The position numbers and the translations under genes were made by a program. Below are positions 36,171 through 44,165 of a stretch of 64,000 nt of DNA, one piece after another. The notes beneath the pieces are model-generated. The model was not told the DNA's origin. It ran no database searches and worked only from the letters and a program-made list of their open reading frames with translations. Positions within the stretch are counted from its first letter, which is position 1, and each line of letters starts with the position of its first letter. The DNA is from R-RK-3 sp963842775 (lineage in GTDB: Bacteria; Pseudomonadota; Alphaproteobacteria; Rhizobiales; Rhodomicrobiaceae). Where the stretch lies: assembly GCA_963842775.1 (NCBI GenBank), contig CAWJHQ010000011.1:1178001-1242000 (forward strand), in the 5' to 3' direction.

Positions 36171-36918
36171 ATGCGATTATGTTCTAAATTTAGTGCTGCA
36201 TACGTGGTTGCAACTCTTGCGGCATTGCTCTCGTCTGAGACAGCTCGCGCAATGTCTGTAGCATTCCTCGTGCCGGACACGACAATAGCGGGCGCCGCTA
36301 GCAAAGGCAGCTTTGTCGTCGTCAATGATAGCGAGAAGTCATTGCCCGTCGAAATCGACGTTTCGAGGATCAACCTCGACGAAAACGGTAACTTCGCCAC
36401 CGAGCCCGCCCGCGACAAGTTCCTGATCTTCCCGCGCCGAGCCGACGTGCCTCCCGGCGGCAGGCAGAAATTCTTCGTCCAGTGGATTGGTGATCCACAC
36501 ATCAAGACTTCGCAGAGCTACATCATCTCGGTCAACGAGGTGCCGACGAAGATGCCGAAAGGGCGGTCCGGTGTGCAAGTCGTGTTCAACTTCACCACGA
36601 TCATGAATATAGCTCCCATGACCGGCAGTTCGGCCATTAACCTGCTCAATTCCGGCGTCGCGAATGACGACAAGGGCAAGTCCCGCCCAACCGTAACCGT
36701 GCAGAATCCCGGCAACATCCATGCCAAACTCACCGACGCCACGATCACCCTCTCCGGCAGCGGCTGGTCGAAGACCGTGACCCCGAACGAGACTGCGCCC
36801 GTCCATGGGACTCGGCCTCGTACAGCCGGGCAAGACGCGCCGCTTCCTGCTGCCGGTCGACCTGCCGCCGAACGTCAAGGATCTGACGGCCAGTATCAGT
36901 TACAAGCCCACGAAATAA
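36171..36918 (+). CDS. Fimbrial-type periplasmic chaperone (PapD-like, one frameshift)
   Basis: A signal peptide (VVATLAALLSSETARA) is followed by two Ig-like chaperone domains: KSLPVEIDVSRINLDENGNF, FLIFPRRADVPPGGRQKFFV and SYIISVNEVPTKMP (family F1-G1 region). Near 36805 an extra base shifts the frame. The true end continues as LGLVQPGKTRRFLLPVDLPP and TASISYKPTK to stop 36918, about 249 residues. An usher and pilin would be expected next but are not seen; only unclear remnants follow. Confidence 0.8.
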
Positions 36919-37364
36919 GCTACCCCCAGCGCTGTCCGAGCGAGTGAGCTCCATGCAACAGCCTCACCGCCCTCGGTGGATGAGGCATCGCAGTCCTCTG
37001 ATGCTAGACGCTGCGGGAGCGGCGGATGGACGTGACGAAAGCAGTCACGGCGAGCGCAGCAGCCGGGCTGACGCCAGGCGCGCAGACGGCGGGTTACAAC
37101 GCTGACCCGCTCGCCCGTCCCGATCGAGGACAACAGCCGCATCATCGTCACGCGCTATCTTACGCAGCGCGGTTCGATCGCGTCTTCATGCCCACGCAGC
37201 CTTGAAGCGGCTATCCAACGTCGATCAACGATGCGAGCACATCTCGGACGTGATAATCGGCGACGTTTCGAAGAAGCGTGCCGGCAATGCGAGTGTGTCA
37301 TGGCCATAGGCATTGCCGCGCACTTTGACCGTGGAAGACCGATCCGGCTATTTTGTAACCGAGC
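36919..37364. other. Intergenic, possible chaperone-usher remnants
   Basis: Short protein-like pieces (for example TRSPVPIEDNSRIIVTRYL near 37095-37170) occur without a complete gene. They may be debris of a deleted usher or adhesin gene. Confidence 0.3.
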
Positions 37365-37387
37365 GGGGGAGGCAATGCCCCTCCCCC
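37365..37387 (-). terminator. Hairpin downstream of the DUF892 gene
   Basis: GGGGGAGG and CCTCCCCC form an 8-bp GC stem with a 7-base loop about 20 bases after the stop of the leftward DUF892 gene. There is no T run. Confidence 0.5.
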
Positions 37388-37408
37388 ATGCCCAAATACA
37401 GCCCGCCG

Positions 37409-37969
37409 TCAGCGATCGTCGTCGTCCTCGTCGCTGTCTCTGCGGGCGCTGACACCCCGGTCGTCGTCATCGTCGTCGTCATCACGGCGTTCGGCCCGCT
37501 GGTTGAGGCCCCCCATGGCGATCTCGGTCAGCTTCTCGTCCGCCGCTTCTTCCTCTTCAAGCGTCTCCTCGAGCAGTTCGATTGCGTCATCCAATTGGAG
37601 CTGCTCCGCCCAGGCGATCAGCGTGCCATAGCGGGCGATCTCGTAATGCTCGACGGCCTGCGCGCAACCGATGAGGCCCGCATCCATGACTTCCGCGTTG
37701 CGCGCGTTGCTCATCAGCTCTTCCGTTTCCTGCACGAGCCCCTTGAGCGCCGGGCACTCCTTGCCTTCCGGTTTCATGCCGATCAGCTTGAAGATTTCGT
37801 CCAGCCGCTTGACCTGCGATTGCGTTTCCCGAAGGTGATCGCTGAACGCCTGCTTCAGTTCCGGCGAACTGGCCTTCCCTTCCATCTTGGGCAGAGCTTT
37901 TAAAATCGCGTTCTCGGCGAAGTAGACATCTTTAAGTGTCTCTTCGAACAAGTCCTTCAGGCTTTCCAT
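37409..37969 (-). CDS. DUF892 ferritin-like protein with acidic/Arg tail
   Basis: The protein has 186 residues. The DUF892 bundle (ESLKDLFEETLKDVYFAEN, LPKMEGKA, VKRLDEIFKLIGMKP, CPALKGLVQETEEL, GCAQAVEHYEIARYGTL) parallels the protein at 16086-16598. After the bundle comes a low-complexity tail of Asp and Arg (RRDDDDDDDRG, SARRDSDEDDDDR), strikingly like the Asp/Arg runs of the repeat protein at 13854-15240. ATG 37969 follows GGAG. An ATG at 38014 would overlap the promoter and is rejected. Confidence 0.9.
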   Translation of the reverse strand: MESLKDLFEETLKDVYFAENAILKALPKMEGKASSPELKQAFSDHLRETQSQVKRLDEIFKLIGMKPEGKECPALKGLVQETEELMSNARNAEVMDAGLIGCAQAVEHYEIARYGTLIAWAEQLQLDDAIELLEETLEEEEAADEKLTEIAMGGLNQRAERRDDDDDDDDRGVSARRDSDEDDDDR

Positions 37970-38011
37970 GACGAGGCTCCGTGTGACGATTTCGGGAAGG
38001 GTGGGATAAAG

Positions 38012-38036
38012 CAACGTATCGACTCGGAGGGAGTTC
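38012..38036 (-). promoter_or_regulatory. EcfG-type promoter for the DUF892 gene
   Basis: On the minus strand, GGAAC (38036-38032), 16 bases, CGTT (38015-38012), a perfect consensus about 45 bases before ATG 37969. Confidence 0.65.
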
Positions 38037-38199
38037 CGCGATCGATTCCTCCGGCCGCGACTATATTGTGGATTATCGTTTCAGCCTATCGATCAAGACG
38101 TCGATACCCGGCTTTCCGGCGCGTCCCTCCCCTCGCCCCCGTTGGGCCGGGAAAGCAGCCGCTTTGAACTCGCGCGATCATTCAGGTGTTAGACGCGCG

Positions 38200-38904
38200 A
38201 TGGAGAACGCCTTGCCCGCCCCCCGCCGCCTAATCCGCCTGTCACTGTGCCTCACGGTCATTTTGCTCGGCGCGTGCCGCGATATCCCTCGCGATCCCGA
38301 AGGCACGCTGGAGCGGGTGCAGGGCGGAGTGCTGCGGGCCGGCCTGATGCATCACAAACCCTGGGCCGCGATGGTCGACGGGCGGCCGCAAGGATTGGAA
38401 GTCGATCTCGTGGAGCAGCTTGCAAAGAGCTTGAACGCCTCGGTCGAATGGGCCGAACCGCGAGGCGACGAGCTATTCCAGGCCTTGAAGGAACACCGGC
38501 TCGATCTGGTCGTCGGCGGCATCACCGAACGCAGCCCGTGGAAGGACCACGTCGCCTTTACGCGGCCTTATCTGCGCCACCGTCCGGTCGCCGTTTCCGT
38601 ATTGCCATTGACCAGTATCAGGAACCAGCGTGTCGCGGTGGATGAGGGTACGGCCGAAATGGAGGAAGTCCGGCGCCGGGGCGGCATTACGGTCTCGCGG
38701 CGCACGCAGCCCATCGCGGCGGCCATCGAGGTCAAGCCGGCCTGGCAGGTCAACCGGGGTGAACATGTCGTCGCCGCGCTCGACGAAATCCGGCAAGTAT
38801 TCGCGGTGCCGAACGGCGAAAATGCATGGCTCGTCCATGTCGACCGCTTCGTGAGGGCGAATAGCGGCGACGTCTGGCGGAAACTCAGGGGTCAAACGCC
38901 ATGA
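38200..38904 (+). CDS. Family 3 extracellular solute-binding lipoprotein
   Basis: The protein has 234 residues. Its lipoprotein signal (LSLCLTVILLGAC) has a lipobox Cys. A type II periplasmic binding domain follows: GVLRAGLMHHKPWAAMVDGR, GLEVDLVEQLAKSLNASVEW and HRLDLVVGGITERSPWKDHV. ATG 38200 is chosen for the clean signal. The stop overlaps the start of a cation transporter gene (ATGA), so the pair is co-translated. Amino-acid-type ligands are usual for the family, but none can be named. Confidence 0.8.
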   Translation: MENALPAPRRLIRLSLCLTVILLGACRDIPRDPEGTLERVQGGVLRAGLMHHKPWAAMVDGRPQGLEVDLVEQLAKSLNASVEWAEPRGDELFQALKEHRLDLVVGGITERSPWKDHVAFTRPYLRHRPVAVSVLPLTSIRNQRVAVDEGTAEMEEVRRRGGITVSRRTQPIAAAIEVKPAWQVNRGEHVVAALDEIRQVFAVPNGENAWLVHVDRFVRANSGDVWRKLRGQTP

Positions 38905-39848
38905 CGGTGCGGCCGCCGTTCCAATGGCCGCCCGATAAGGAGCGCGAACGCCGCAAAGCGATCCGCCTGGAATGGCTCACGCTGGCGGGCATGGGCAGCG
39001 TCGTCCTGGTGGTTTACTTCGTGCTTGGAAATTCGCAGGCCATGCGGACGGCGTGGATCGAGGACATGGTCGGGTTGGTTCCCGCCATCATCTATCTGGT
39101 CGCGGCCCATGTCGAGCGCCGTGCCCCGAGCGAGGGTTTTCCTTTCGGATTCTACCGGTCGTTTTCCATCGCATATCTGTTCGGCGCGACTGCGACGCTG
39201 TTCGTCGGCCTTTATCTGCTCGCACAAAGCGCGGCGAAACTGATCGCGCAGGAGCATCCGACGATCGGGCTCATGTCGATCTTCGGCTATGATGTCTGGG
39301 CGGGCTGGCTGATGATCGCCGCGTTGATCTACAGCATTATTCCTCCTGTGGTCCTCGGGCGGCTGAAAATGCCGGTGGCGCATGCGATCCACGACAAAGT
39401 CCTGCTCGCCGATGCGTCGATGCAAAAGGCGGACTGGATGGCGGATGTCGCGGCCATTGCGGGCATCATCGGCATCGCCTTCGGCTTCTGGTGGGCGGAT
39501 GCCGTCGCCGCCGCGATCATCTCGGTCGACGTGGCGCATGATGGAGGCCGGCACGTATTGCGGGCGATGCGGGACCTCCTCGACCAGACGCCGCGCACCC
39601 TTGACCGCGCCGATCCCGATCCCAGCGTCGAGGCGATCCGGGGCGCCGTGCTGGCGCTCGACTGGGTGGAACAGGCCAAAGTCGAACTGCGCGAGGAAGG
39701 CCGCCTGCTGACCGGCACCATCTATGTAACGCCGCGCCCCGGCGTTGATGCCGTCGAGCGGTTGGAAGAGGTCCGCCGAGCCGCGCGCGCAAGCGACTGG
39801 CGAGTTTACGAGCCGGTCGTGGCGCTCGTCCCCGCGGATGAGGTCTGA
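38901..39848 (+). CDS. Cation diffusion facilitator (CDF) family transporter
   Basis: The protein has 315 residues with six membrane segments, among them LTLAGMGSVVLVVYFVLG, LVPAIIYLVAAHV and IAYLFGATATLFVGLYLL. It carries metal-site motifs AWIEDMVG and KADWMADVAAI (DxxxD). A cytoplasmic domain follows (VEAIRGAVLALDWVEQAKVE, RLLTGTIYVTPRPG). CDF proteins export divalent metals in exchange for protons. The overlap with a solute-binding lipoprotein gene is unusual. Confidence 0.82.
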   Translation: MTVRPPFQWPPDKERERRKAIRLEWLTLAGMGSVVLVVYFVLGNSQAMRTAWIEDMVGLVPAIIYLVAAHVERRAPSEGFPFGFYRSFSIAYLFGATATLFVGLYLLAQSAAKLIAQEHPTIGLMSIFGYDVWAGWLMIAALIYSIIPPVVLGRLKMPVAHAIHDKVLLADASMQKADWMADVAAIAGIIGIAFGFWWADAVAAAIISVDVAHDGGRHVLRAMRDLLDQTPRTLDRADPDPSVEAIRGAVLALDWVEQAKVELREEGRLLTGTIYVTPRPGVDAVERLEEVRRAARASDWRVYEPVVALVPADEV

Positions 39849-39900
39849 GCAGGTTGTCGCTGGTGTCCAACGTCTCTCCGTGTCGCGGTCGTCTCTCTTT

Positions 39901-39980
39901 GTCATACCCGCGAAGGCGGGTATCCAGCCAAGACGGCTGATTTTGCTATGGTGCTGGATTTCCGCCTTCGCGGGTATGAC
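39901..39980. repeat. REP-like palindromic repeat
   Basis: Two 28-base arms (39901-39928 and 39953-39980) are inverted copies with two mismatches and both carry CCGCGAAGGCGG-type cores. This palindrome type is widely scattered in sphingomonad genomes (recalled, not searched). Confidence 0.8.
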
Positions 39981-40370
39981 ATCTTATCGATTGGCGGAGT
40001 CGGTGATGTGTTGGACCAACCTGCCTAGCCGTACGCTTCAGGTTAGCATCGTGTCTCGGGCGCAAAGCTCCGCCGAATTTACGCTTTCCTGCGATCCGCT
40101 ACGCTGGGCCATGCCGGAAGAAATTCGTTGCCGTAAGAGGGGTGGTGTTCGGTTGCATTCGGCGTTCGCACTAGTGAATTGCCTCTTCGGTGGCCAATGC
40201 CTTTACGGCAGACAAGCGCCAGAAGCGGTCGGTCGCGAGGGTGCCCCGGTATCTCCTCCCAACTGAGAGCCGACGGCTTGTCGGCTGCGCCCTGTGACTT
40301 TAGTGTAGGCGCCCTACGGTTCGCCAAGGGCAAGTTCTGAGCGAGCCGACGCGGTGAGGACACAAATCGG
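39981..40370. other. Intergenic, no gene seen
   Basis: No convincing gene lies between the palindrome and the hydrolase. Confidence 0.4.
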
Positions 40371-41231
40371 ATGAAGCGATTGCTTATCGTGTTGCCTTGG
40401 CTGCTGGTCGCCTCGCTGATCGCGTGCACACCGAGCGAGAACGCCGAGGCCACCGTCAAGAGCGCCGTGCCCGGCGAGGTGCAGACAATGACGTTCTCGA
40501 ACGGCGATCGCGAACTGCACGGCCTCCTATACAAGCCGGGCGGGCCGGGACCGTTTCCTGCGGTGCTTTACAATCACGGCAGTGCTCCGGGCTCGACCAA
40601 CAATCAAGCGTTCGACGCCATTGCGCCTATCTTCTTGGAGCGCGGCTGGGTTTTCTTTGCACCCTACCGGCGGGGGCAGGGACTGAGCGCGGATGCCGGC
40701 CCTTACATCATGGATGAAATTAATGCGGCGCGCCGCCGCGGCGGAATCTCGGACGCAGCTGAGACAATGACGAGGCTGCTCTCGACAGATCATCTCGACG
40801 ACCAACTGGCCGCGCTCGCCTGGCTGAGAGCGCAACCGCTTGTGCGCGGCGATGCCATCGCTGTGATGGGCAACTCCTTCGGTGGGATCGAAACCGTGCT
40901 CGGTGCGGAGCGAGGGAACTACTGTGCGGCGGTAGACGCCGCTGGCGGCGCCGAGAGTTGGGACGAGGCACCCGAACTGCGACACTTGCTGACGCGCACC
41001 GTTGAAAAGGTGACGCCGCCCATTTTCTTCTTCCAGGCCGAGAACGACTTTAACCTCGAGGCCAGTCGAACCCTCTTCTCCGCGCGCCAACGCGCCGGCC
41101 TGCCGGCCGACCTAAAAATCTACTCCGCCTACGGCCACTCGCGGCGCGATGGTCACAGCTTCCCGTATCGCGGCGTTTCCGTCTGGCGAGACGACGTCAT
41201 GCAGTTCTTGGAGCGCCATTGCCTCAAGTAG
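40371..41231 (+). CDS. Alpha/beta hydrolase of the dienelactone hydrolase type, lipoprotein
   Basis: The protein has 286 residues. A lipobox (LLVASLIAC) gives a lipid-anchored protein. It has the hydrolase fold with PFPAVLYNHGSAPGS, FAPYRRGQGLS, the nucleophile elbow AVMGNSFGGIE, Asp in FQAENDFNLE and His in YSAYGHSRRDGHSFPY. GAGGA precedes the ATG. The substrate is unknown. Confidence 0.82.
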   Translation: MKRLLIVLPWLLVASLIACTPSENAEATVKSAVPGEVQTMTFSNGDRELHGLLYKPGGPGPFPAVLYNHGSAPGSTNNQAFDAIAPIFLERGWVFFAPYRRGQGLSADAGPYIMDEINAARRRGGISDAAETMTRLLSTDHLDDQLAALAWLRAQPLVRGDAIAVMGNSFGGIETVLGAERGNYCAAVDAAGGAESWDEAPELRHLLTRTVEKVTPPIFFFQAENDFNLEASRTLFSARQRAGLPADLKIYSAYGHSRRDGHSFPYRGVSVWRDDVMQFLERHCLK

Positions 41232-41403
41232 CGCCCGGCATCGAATTCTCCAACGTAAAGACGACGCCTTCAGCAGGAAATATCAGAGCGCCCCAGCGGA
41301 AACGTAGTTATCAGTTTCATCTACACTGGCGCGCCAACCCGTCGCGCTCTGGGTGGAATGGTACGGATAGCCCAAGCGGCTGAAACACCATAGAAATCGG
41401 GGC

Positions 41404-42315
41404 ATGAAGCTTGCCACGCTGTTCTCCCGCGCTCCAGAACCGATCGTGTGCGACGGGATCGTGGAGATGGGAGCTTATGAGGCCCTCTGGGAACGGCCCG
41501 GCGCAAGCTTCAAGCGGGTGCATGAGTGGATCGCTGGTGCGCCTTCCGGGCGGGCAAGCGACCTCATTGCGCCGGAAACCGCCGAGGCTTATGCACGAAA
41601 CATATCGAACCGCCTCGCCGAGGCCTCGCTCGATGATGTCGGCATCCGGCTGTTCGGCGAAGCCGACTATCCGCACAAGCTCGGCGACGCACGCTATCCC
41701 CTGCAGGCAATCTATTATCGAGGCCGGTGGGACCTCGTGTATACGCGCTCGGTCGCAGTCGTCGGCGCCAGGCAGATTTCCGAGGATGGGGCGGCGCGAA
41801 CGCGTAAACTCGTGCGGCATCTGGTCGAGGATGGCTTCACCATCGTGTCGGGGCTCGCGGCAGGCGTCGACGGCATCGCGCACCGGACCGCAATCGAGAT
41901 GGGCGGCCAGACGATCGCGGTGCTGGGCACACCGATCACCAATGTCTATCCCAGGCCGCACGCGCAGTTGCAGCAGGAGATCGGCGATCGGTTTCTGGTC
42001 ATATCCCAGGTTCCCATCATTCTCCATTCGAAGCGGGATCATCGGCATAATCGCGGCTTCTTCCCTGAGCGAAACATCACCATGTCGGCGCTCACCGATG
42101 CATCGATCATCGTGGCCATCGGCAAATCCAATGGCACCTTGATTCAATCCAAAGCTGCCCTGGACCAGGGTAGGCGGCTGTTTCTCCTCAATAATTGCTT
42201 CCAGCGCGAAGGGGTGACCTGGCCGCACCGCTTCGCCAAGTGCGGCGCCGTTCGCGCCTATGACTATGAGGACATCAGGAGCGGGCTCAAAGACTTGATC
42301 GAGGAACAGAAATAA
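41404..42315 (+). CDS. DprA-like (Rossmann/LOG-type) protein
   Basis: The protein has 303 residues. DprA core motifs are VAVVGARQISEDGAARTRKL, IVSGLAAGVDGIAHRTAIEM, IAVLGTPITNVYP, FFPERNITMSALTDASII and GTLIQSKAALDQGR. The N-terminal SAM domain and C-terminal winged helix of housekeeping DprA are not evident. This shorter type is often found apart from the dprA locus and sometimes near defence genes; no defence partner is seen here. No ribosome site is obvious before ATG 41404. Confidence 0.78.
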   Translation: MKLATLFSRAPEPIVCDGIVEMGAYEALWERPGASFKRVHEWIAGAPSGRASDLIAPETAEAYARNISNRLAEASLDDVGIRLFGEADYPHKLGDARYPLQAIYYRGRWDLVYTRSVAVVGARQISEDGAARTRKLVRHLVEDGFTIVSGLAAGVDGIAHRTAIEMGGQTIAVLGTPITNVYPRPHAQLQQEIGDRFLVISQVPIILHSKRDHRHNRGFFPERNITMSALTDASIIVAIGKSNGTLIQSKAALDQGRRLFLLNNCFQREGVTWPHRFAKCGAVRAYDYEDIRSGLKDLIEEQK

Positions 42316-42397
42316 AACCCGGGGCGGACCTGTTGACATTCCCCGCCACGGGAAAGGCCTGGCGGCGCTTTCGCGACGCGAGTCCCGGCGCGACTGG

Positions 42398-43693
42398 TCA
42401 GTGAAGCTTCACATGCGGGCGTGTTGCGCCGCGAAACCAGCCGCCGATGCTGTCGAGGAACACCGCCCACCAGCCGAACAGCGCCGCCTGGTGCTGCTTG
42501 TAAAGCCAACGGTAGATGGCTTGCGCCAGGAACCCCTCGATACGAATGCCCGCGCCGCGCGCCCATCCCATCAGCGTGCCGACCGCGCTTTCGCCGCCGA
42601 GCGAGACGAGCGAGCCGAGATCATTGTAGCGGAACGGCTTCAGCTCCTCGCCGCGCAACGCCGCCGGAATCGCCCGCGCCAGATAGCGGGCCTCCTGATA
42701 GGCGGCCTGAGCGCGCGGAGGCACGCGGACGTTCCTGCCCAGCCAGGGAGCCGACGCGCAATCGCCCATCGCAAAAATATGCGCGTCGCCGGTCGCCAGC
42801 AGCGTCGGCGTCACCTCGATCTGGTCCATACGGTTTGTCGCCAGTCCGCCCAGGCCCGCGAGGAACGCGGGCGCTTTCACTCCGGCCGCCCAAACGGTGA
42901 TGTCGGAATGCCGCTGCTGACCGGAGCGCGTCACGACATGGTCCGGCGTCACCTCCGTCACCTGCTGGCCGTTCTGAACATCGACATTAAGGTCGTGCAG
43001 GACCTTTTCGACTGATGTGGCAATGCGCTCGGGCAGTTGCAGCAGCAAACGCGGATCGGCATTCATGAGGCTGATGCGGATGAAACGCTCCGGATCGAGC
43101 CGGTCCAGCCCATAGGCGATCAACTCACGCGTGGTTGCGCGCAATTCCGCTGCCAGTTCGACGCCCGTAGCGCCGCCCCCAACGATGCAGATGTCGAGCC
43201 GCTCGTTGGAGAGATCGCCAAACCCGTAATTGGCGCGCATGCATGCCTGCACGACGCGGCGATGCAGGCGCTCGGCATCGGCGGCGCTGTCCAGGGCAAA
43301 GGCATGCTCCTGGGCGCCCTTTACGCCGAAATCATTGGTGACACCGCCGACCGCAATCACCAGCCGATCGTAAGGCAGCCGCCGCGCCGGCGCCAGCTCC
43401 ACGCCGGTTTCATCGCGCGCCGGTCCGATCAGCACCTCCTGTTTATCACGGTCGATGCCTTGCAGCGGCCCTTGGGCGAACGTAAAACCATGCCAGCGCG
43501 CGAGTGCGAAATAGGCTGTCTCATGCGCCCCCGGATCCGCGCTGCCAGAAGCGAATTCATGCAGCAACGGCTTCCAGACATGGGTCGAAGAGGGGTCGGC
43601 GAGCGTGACGGCGAAGTCGCGACGACGCCGGCTCCGATGCGCCAGCATGATGGCGAGCGGCAGCCCGCCCGCGCCGCCGCCGCAGATCACCAC
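42398..43693 (-). CDS. ndh: Type II NADH dehydrogenase (FAD-dependent oxidoreductase)
   Basis: About 431 residues. The FAD-binding GxGxxG reads VICGGGAGGLPLAI. The NADH-binding site reads DICIVGGGATGVELAAEL. Other motifs are THVWKPLLHEFASGS, ITVWAAGVKAPAFL, HIFAMGDCASAPW and a C-terminal amphipathic membrane-binding region (IYRWLYKQHQAALFGWW). It oxidises NADH and passes electrons to quinone without proton pumping. GTG 43693 is the first start in frame. A further N-terminal stretch (AASAAASRTGPQR) is open upstream without a start, so the true start may lie upstream behind a frameshift. Confidence 0.87.
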   Translation of the reverse strand: MVICGGGAGGLPLAIMLAHRSRRRRDFAVTLADPSSTHVWKPLLHEFASGSADPGAHETAYFALARWHGFTFAQGPLQGIDRDKQEVLIGPARDETGVELAPARRLPYDRLVIAVGGVTNDFGVKGAQEHAFALDSAADAERLHRRVVQACMRANYGFGDLSNERLDICIVGGGATGVELAAELRATTRELIAYGLDRLDPERFIRISLMNADPRLLLQLPERIATSVEKVLHDLNVDVQNGQQVTEVTPDHVVTRSGQQRHSDITVWAAGVKAPAFLAGLGGLATNRMDQIEVTPTLLATGDAHIFAMGDCASAPWLGRNVRVPPRAQAAYQEARYLARAIPAALRGEELKPFRYNDLGSLVSLGGESAVGTLMGWARGAGIRIEGFLAQAIYRWLYKQHQAALFGWWAVFLDSIGGWFRGATRPHVKLH

Positions 43694-43914
43694 CCGCTGC
43701 GGTCCGGTCCGGGATGCCGCCGCGCTGGCGGCAGGCTTCGCCGGACAATTCGGCCGGCGCGGTGTTGGAGGCGGTGCGCTGCATTGTCTTCACCCTCGCA
43801 AACAATCACGCATAGTAGAGCCTGTTGAACATGCGAATCCAGATTTCATTGCCGTAACGCGTCCCGGGCACCCCCGCGCTGTCGCGGAGCAGATTTCGGA
43901 CGAGAATCCTGCGG

Positions 43915-44130
43915 CTAAGATTTCCTGATAAAGCCAAAGTAAAAGGAAATCAGGAATAGCGCGAAATGAATAAAACCGCGCAACCCCAAAAATTCGGGTG
44001 ACATTGTGGTAAAGCCGAAGAAAGGAAAAGGAACGGCGACGTTGAACCAATAAAAATACCAGCTTGCGCCCGCCGTCACGAAGAAGGCACCCGACAGAAA
44101 TTTGAGAACTTCTTTCCAATTGATTTTCAT
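43915..44130 (-). CDS. Small two-pass membrane protein
   Basis: The protein has 71 residues, Phe-rich, with two membrane segments (FLSGAFFVTAGASWYFYWF and LRGFIHFALFLISFYFGFI). ATG 44130 has GAAGG 5 bases upstream. It lies downstream of the leftward ABC exporter, with a short gap. Family unknown. Confidence 0.7.
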   Translation of the reverse strand: MKINWKEVLKFLSGAFFVTAGASWYFYWFNVAVPFPFFGFTTMSPEFLGLRGFIHFALFLISFYFGFIRKS

Positions 44131-44165
44131 AAATGCCTTCGTTCGCGTTTGCCGCCAGCCCGAGC

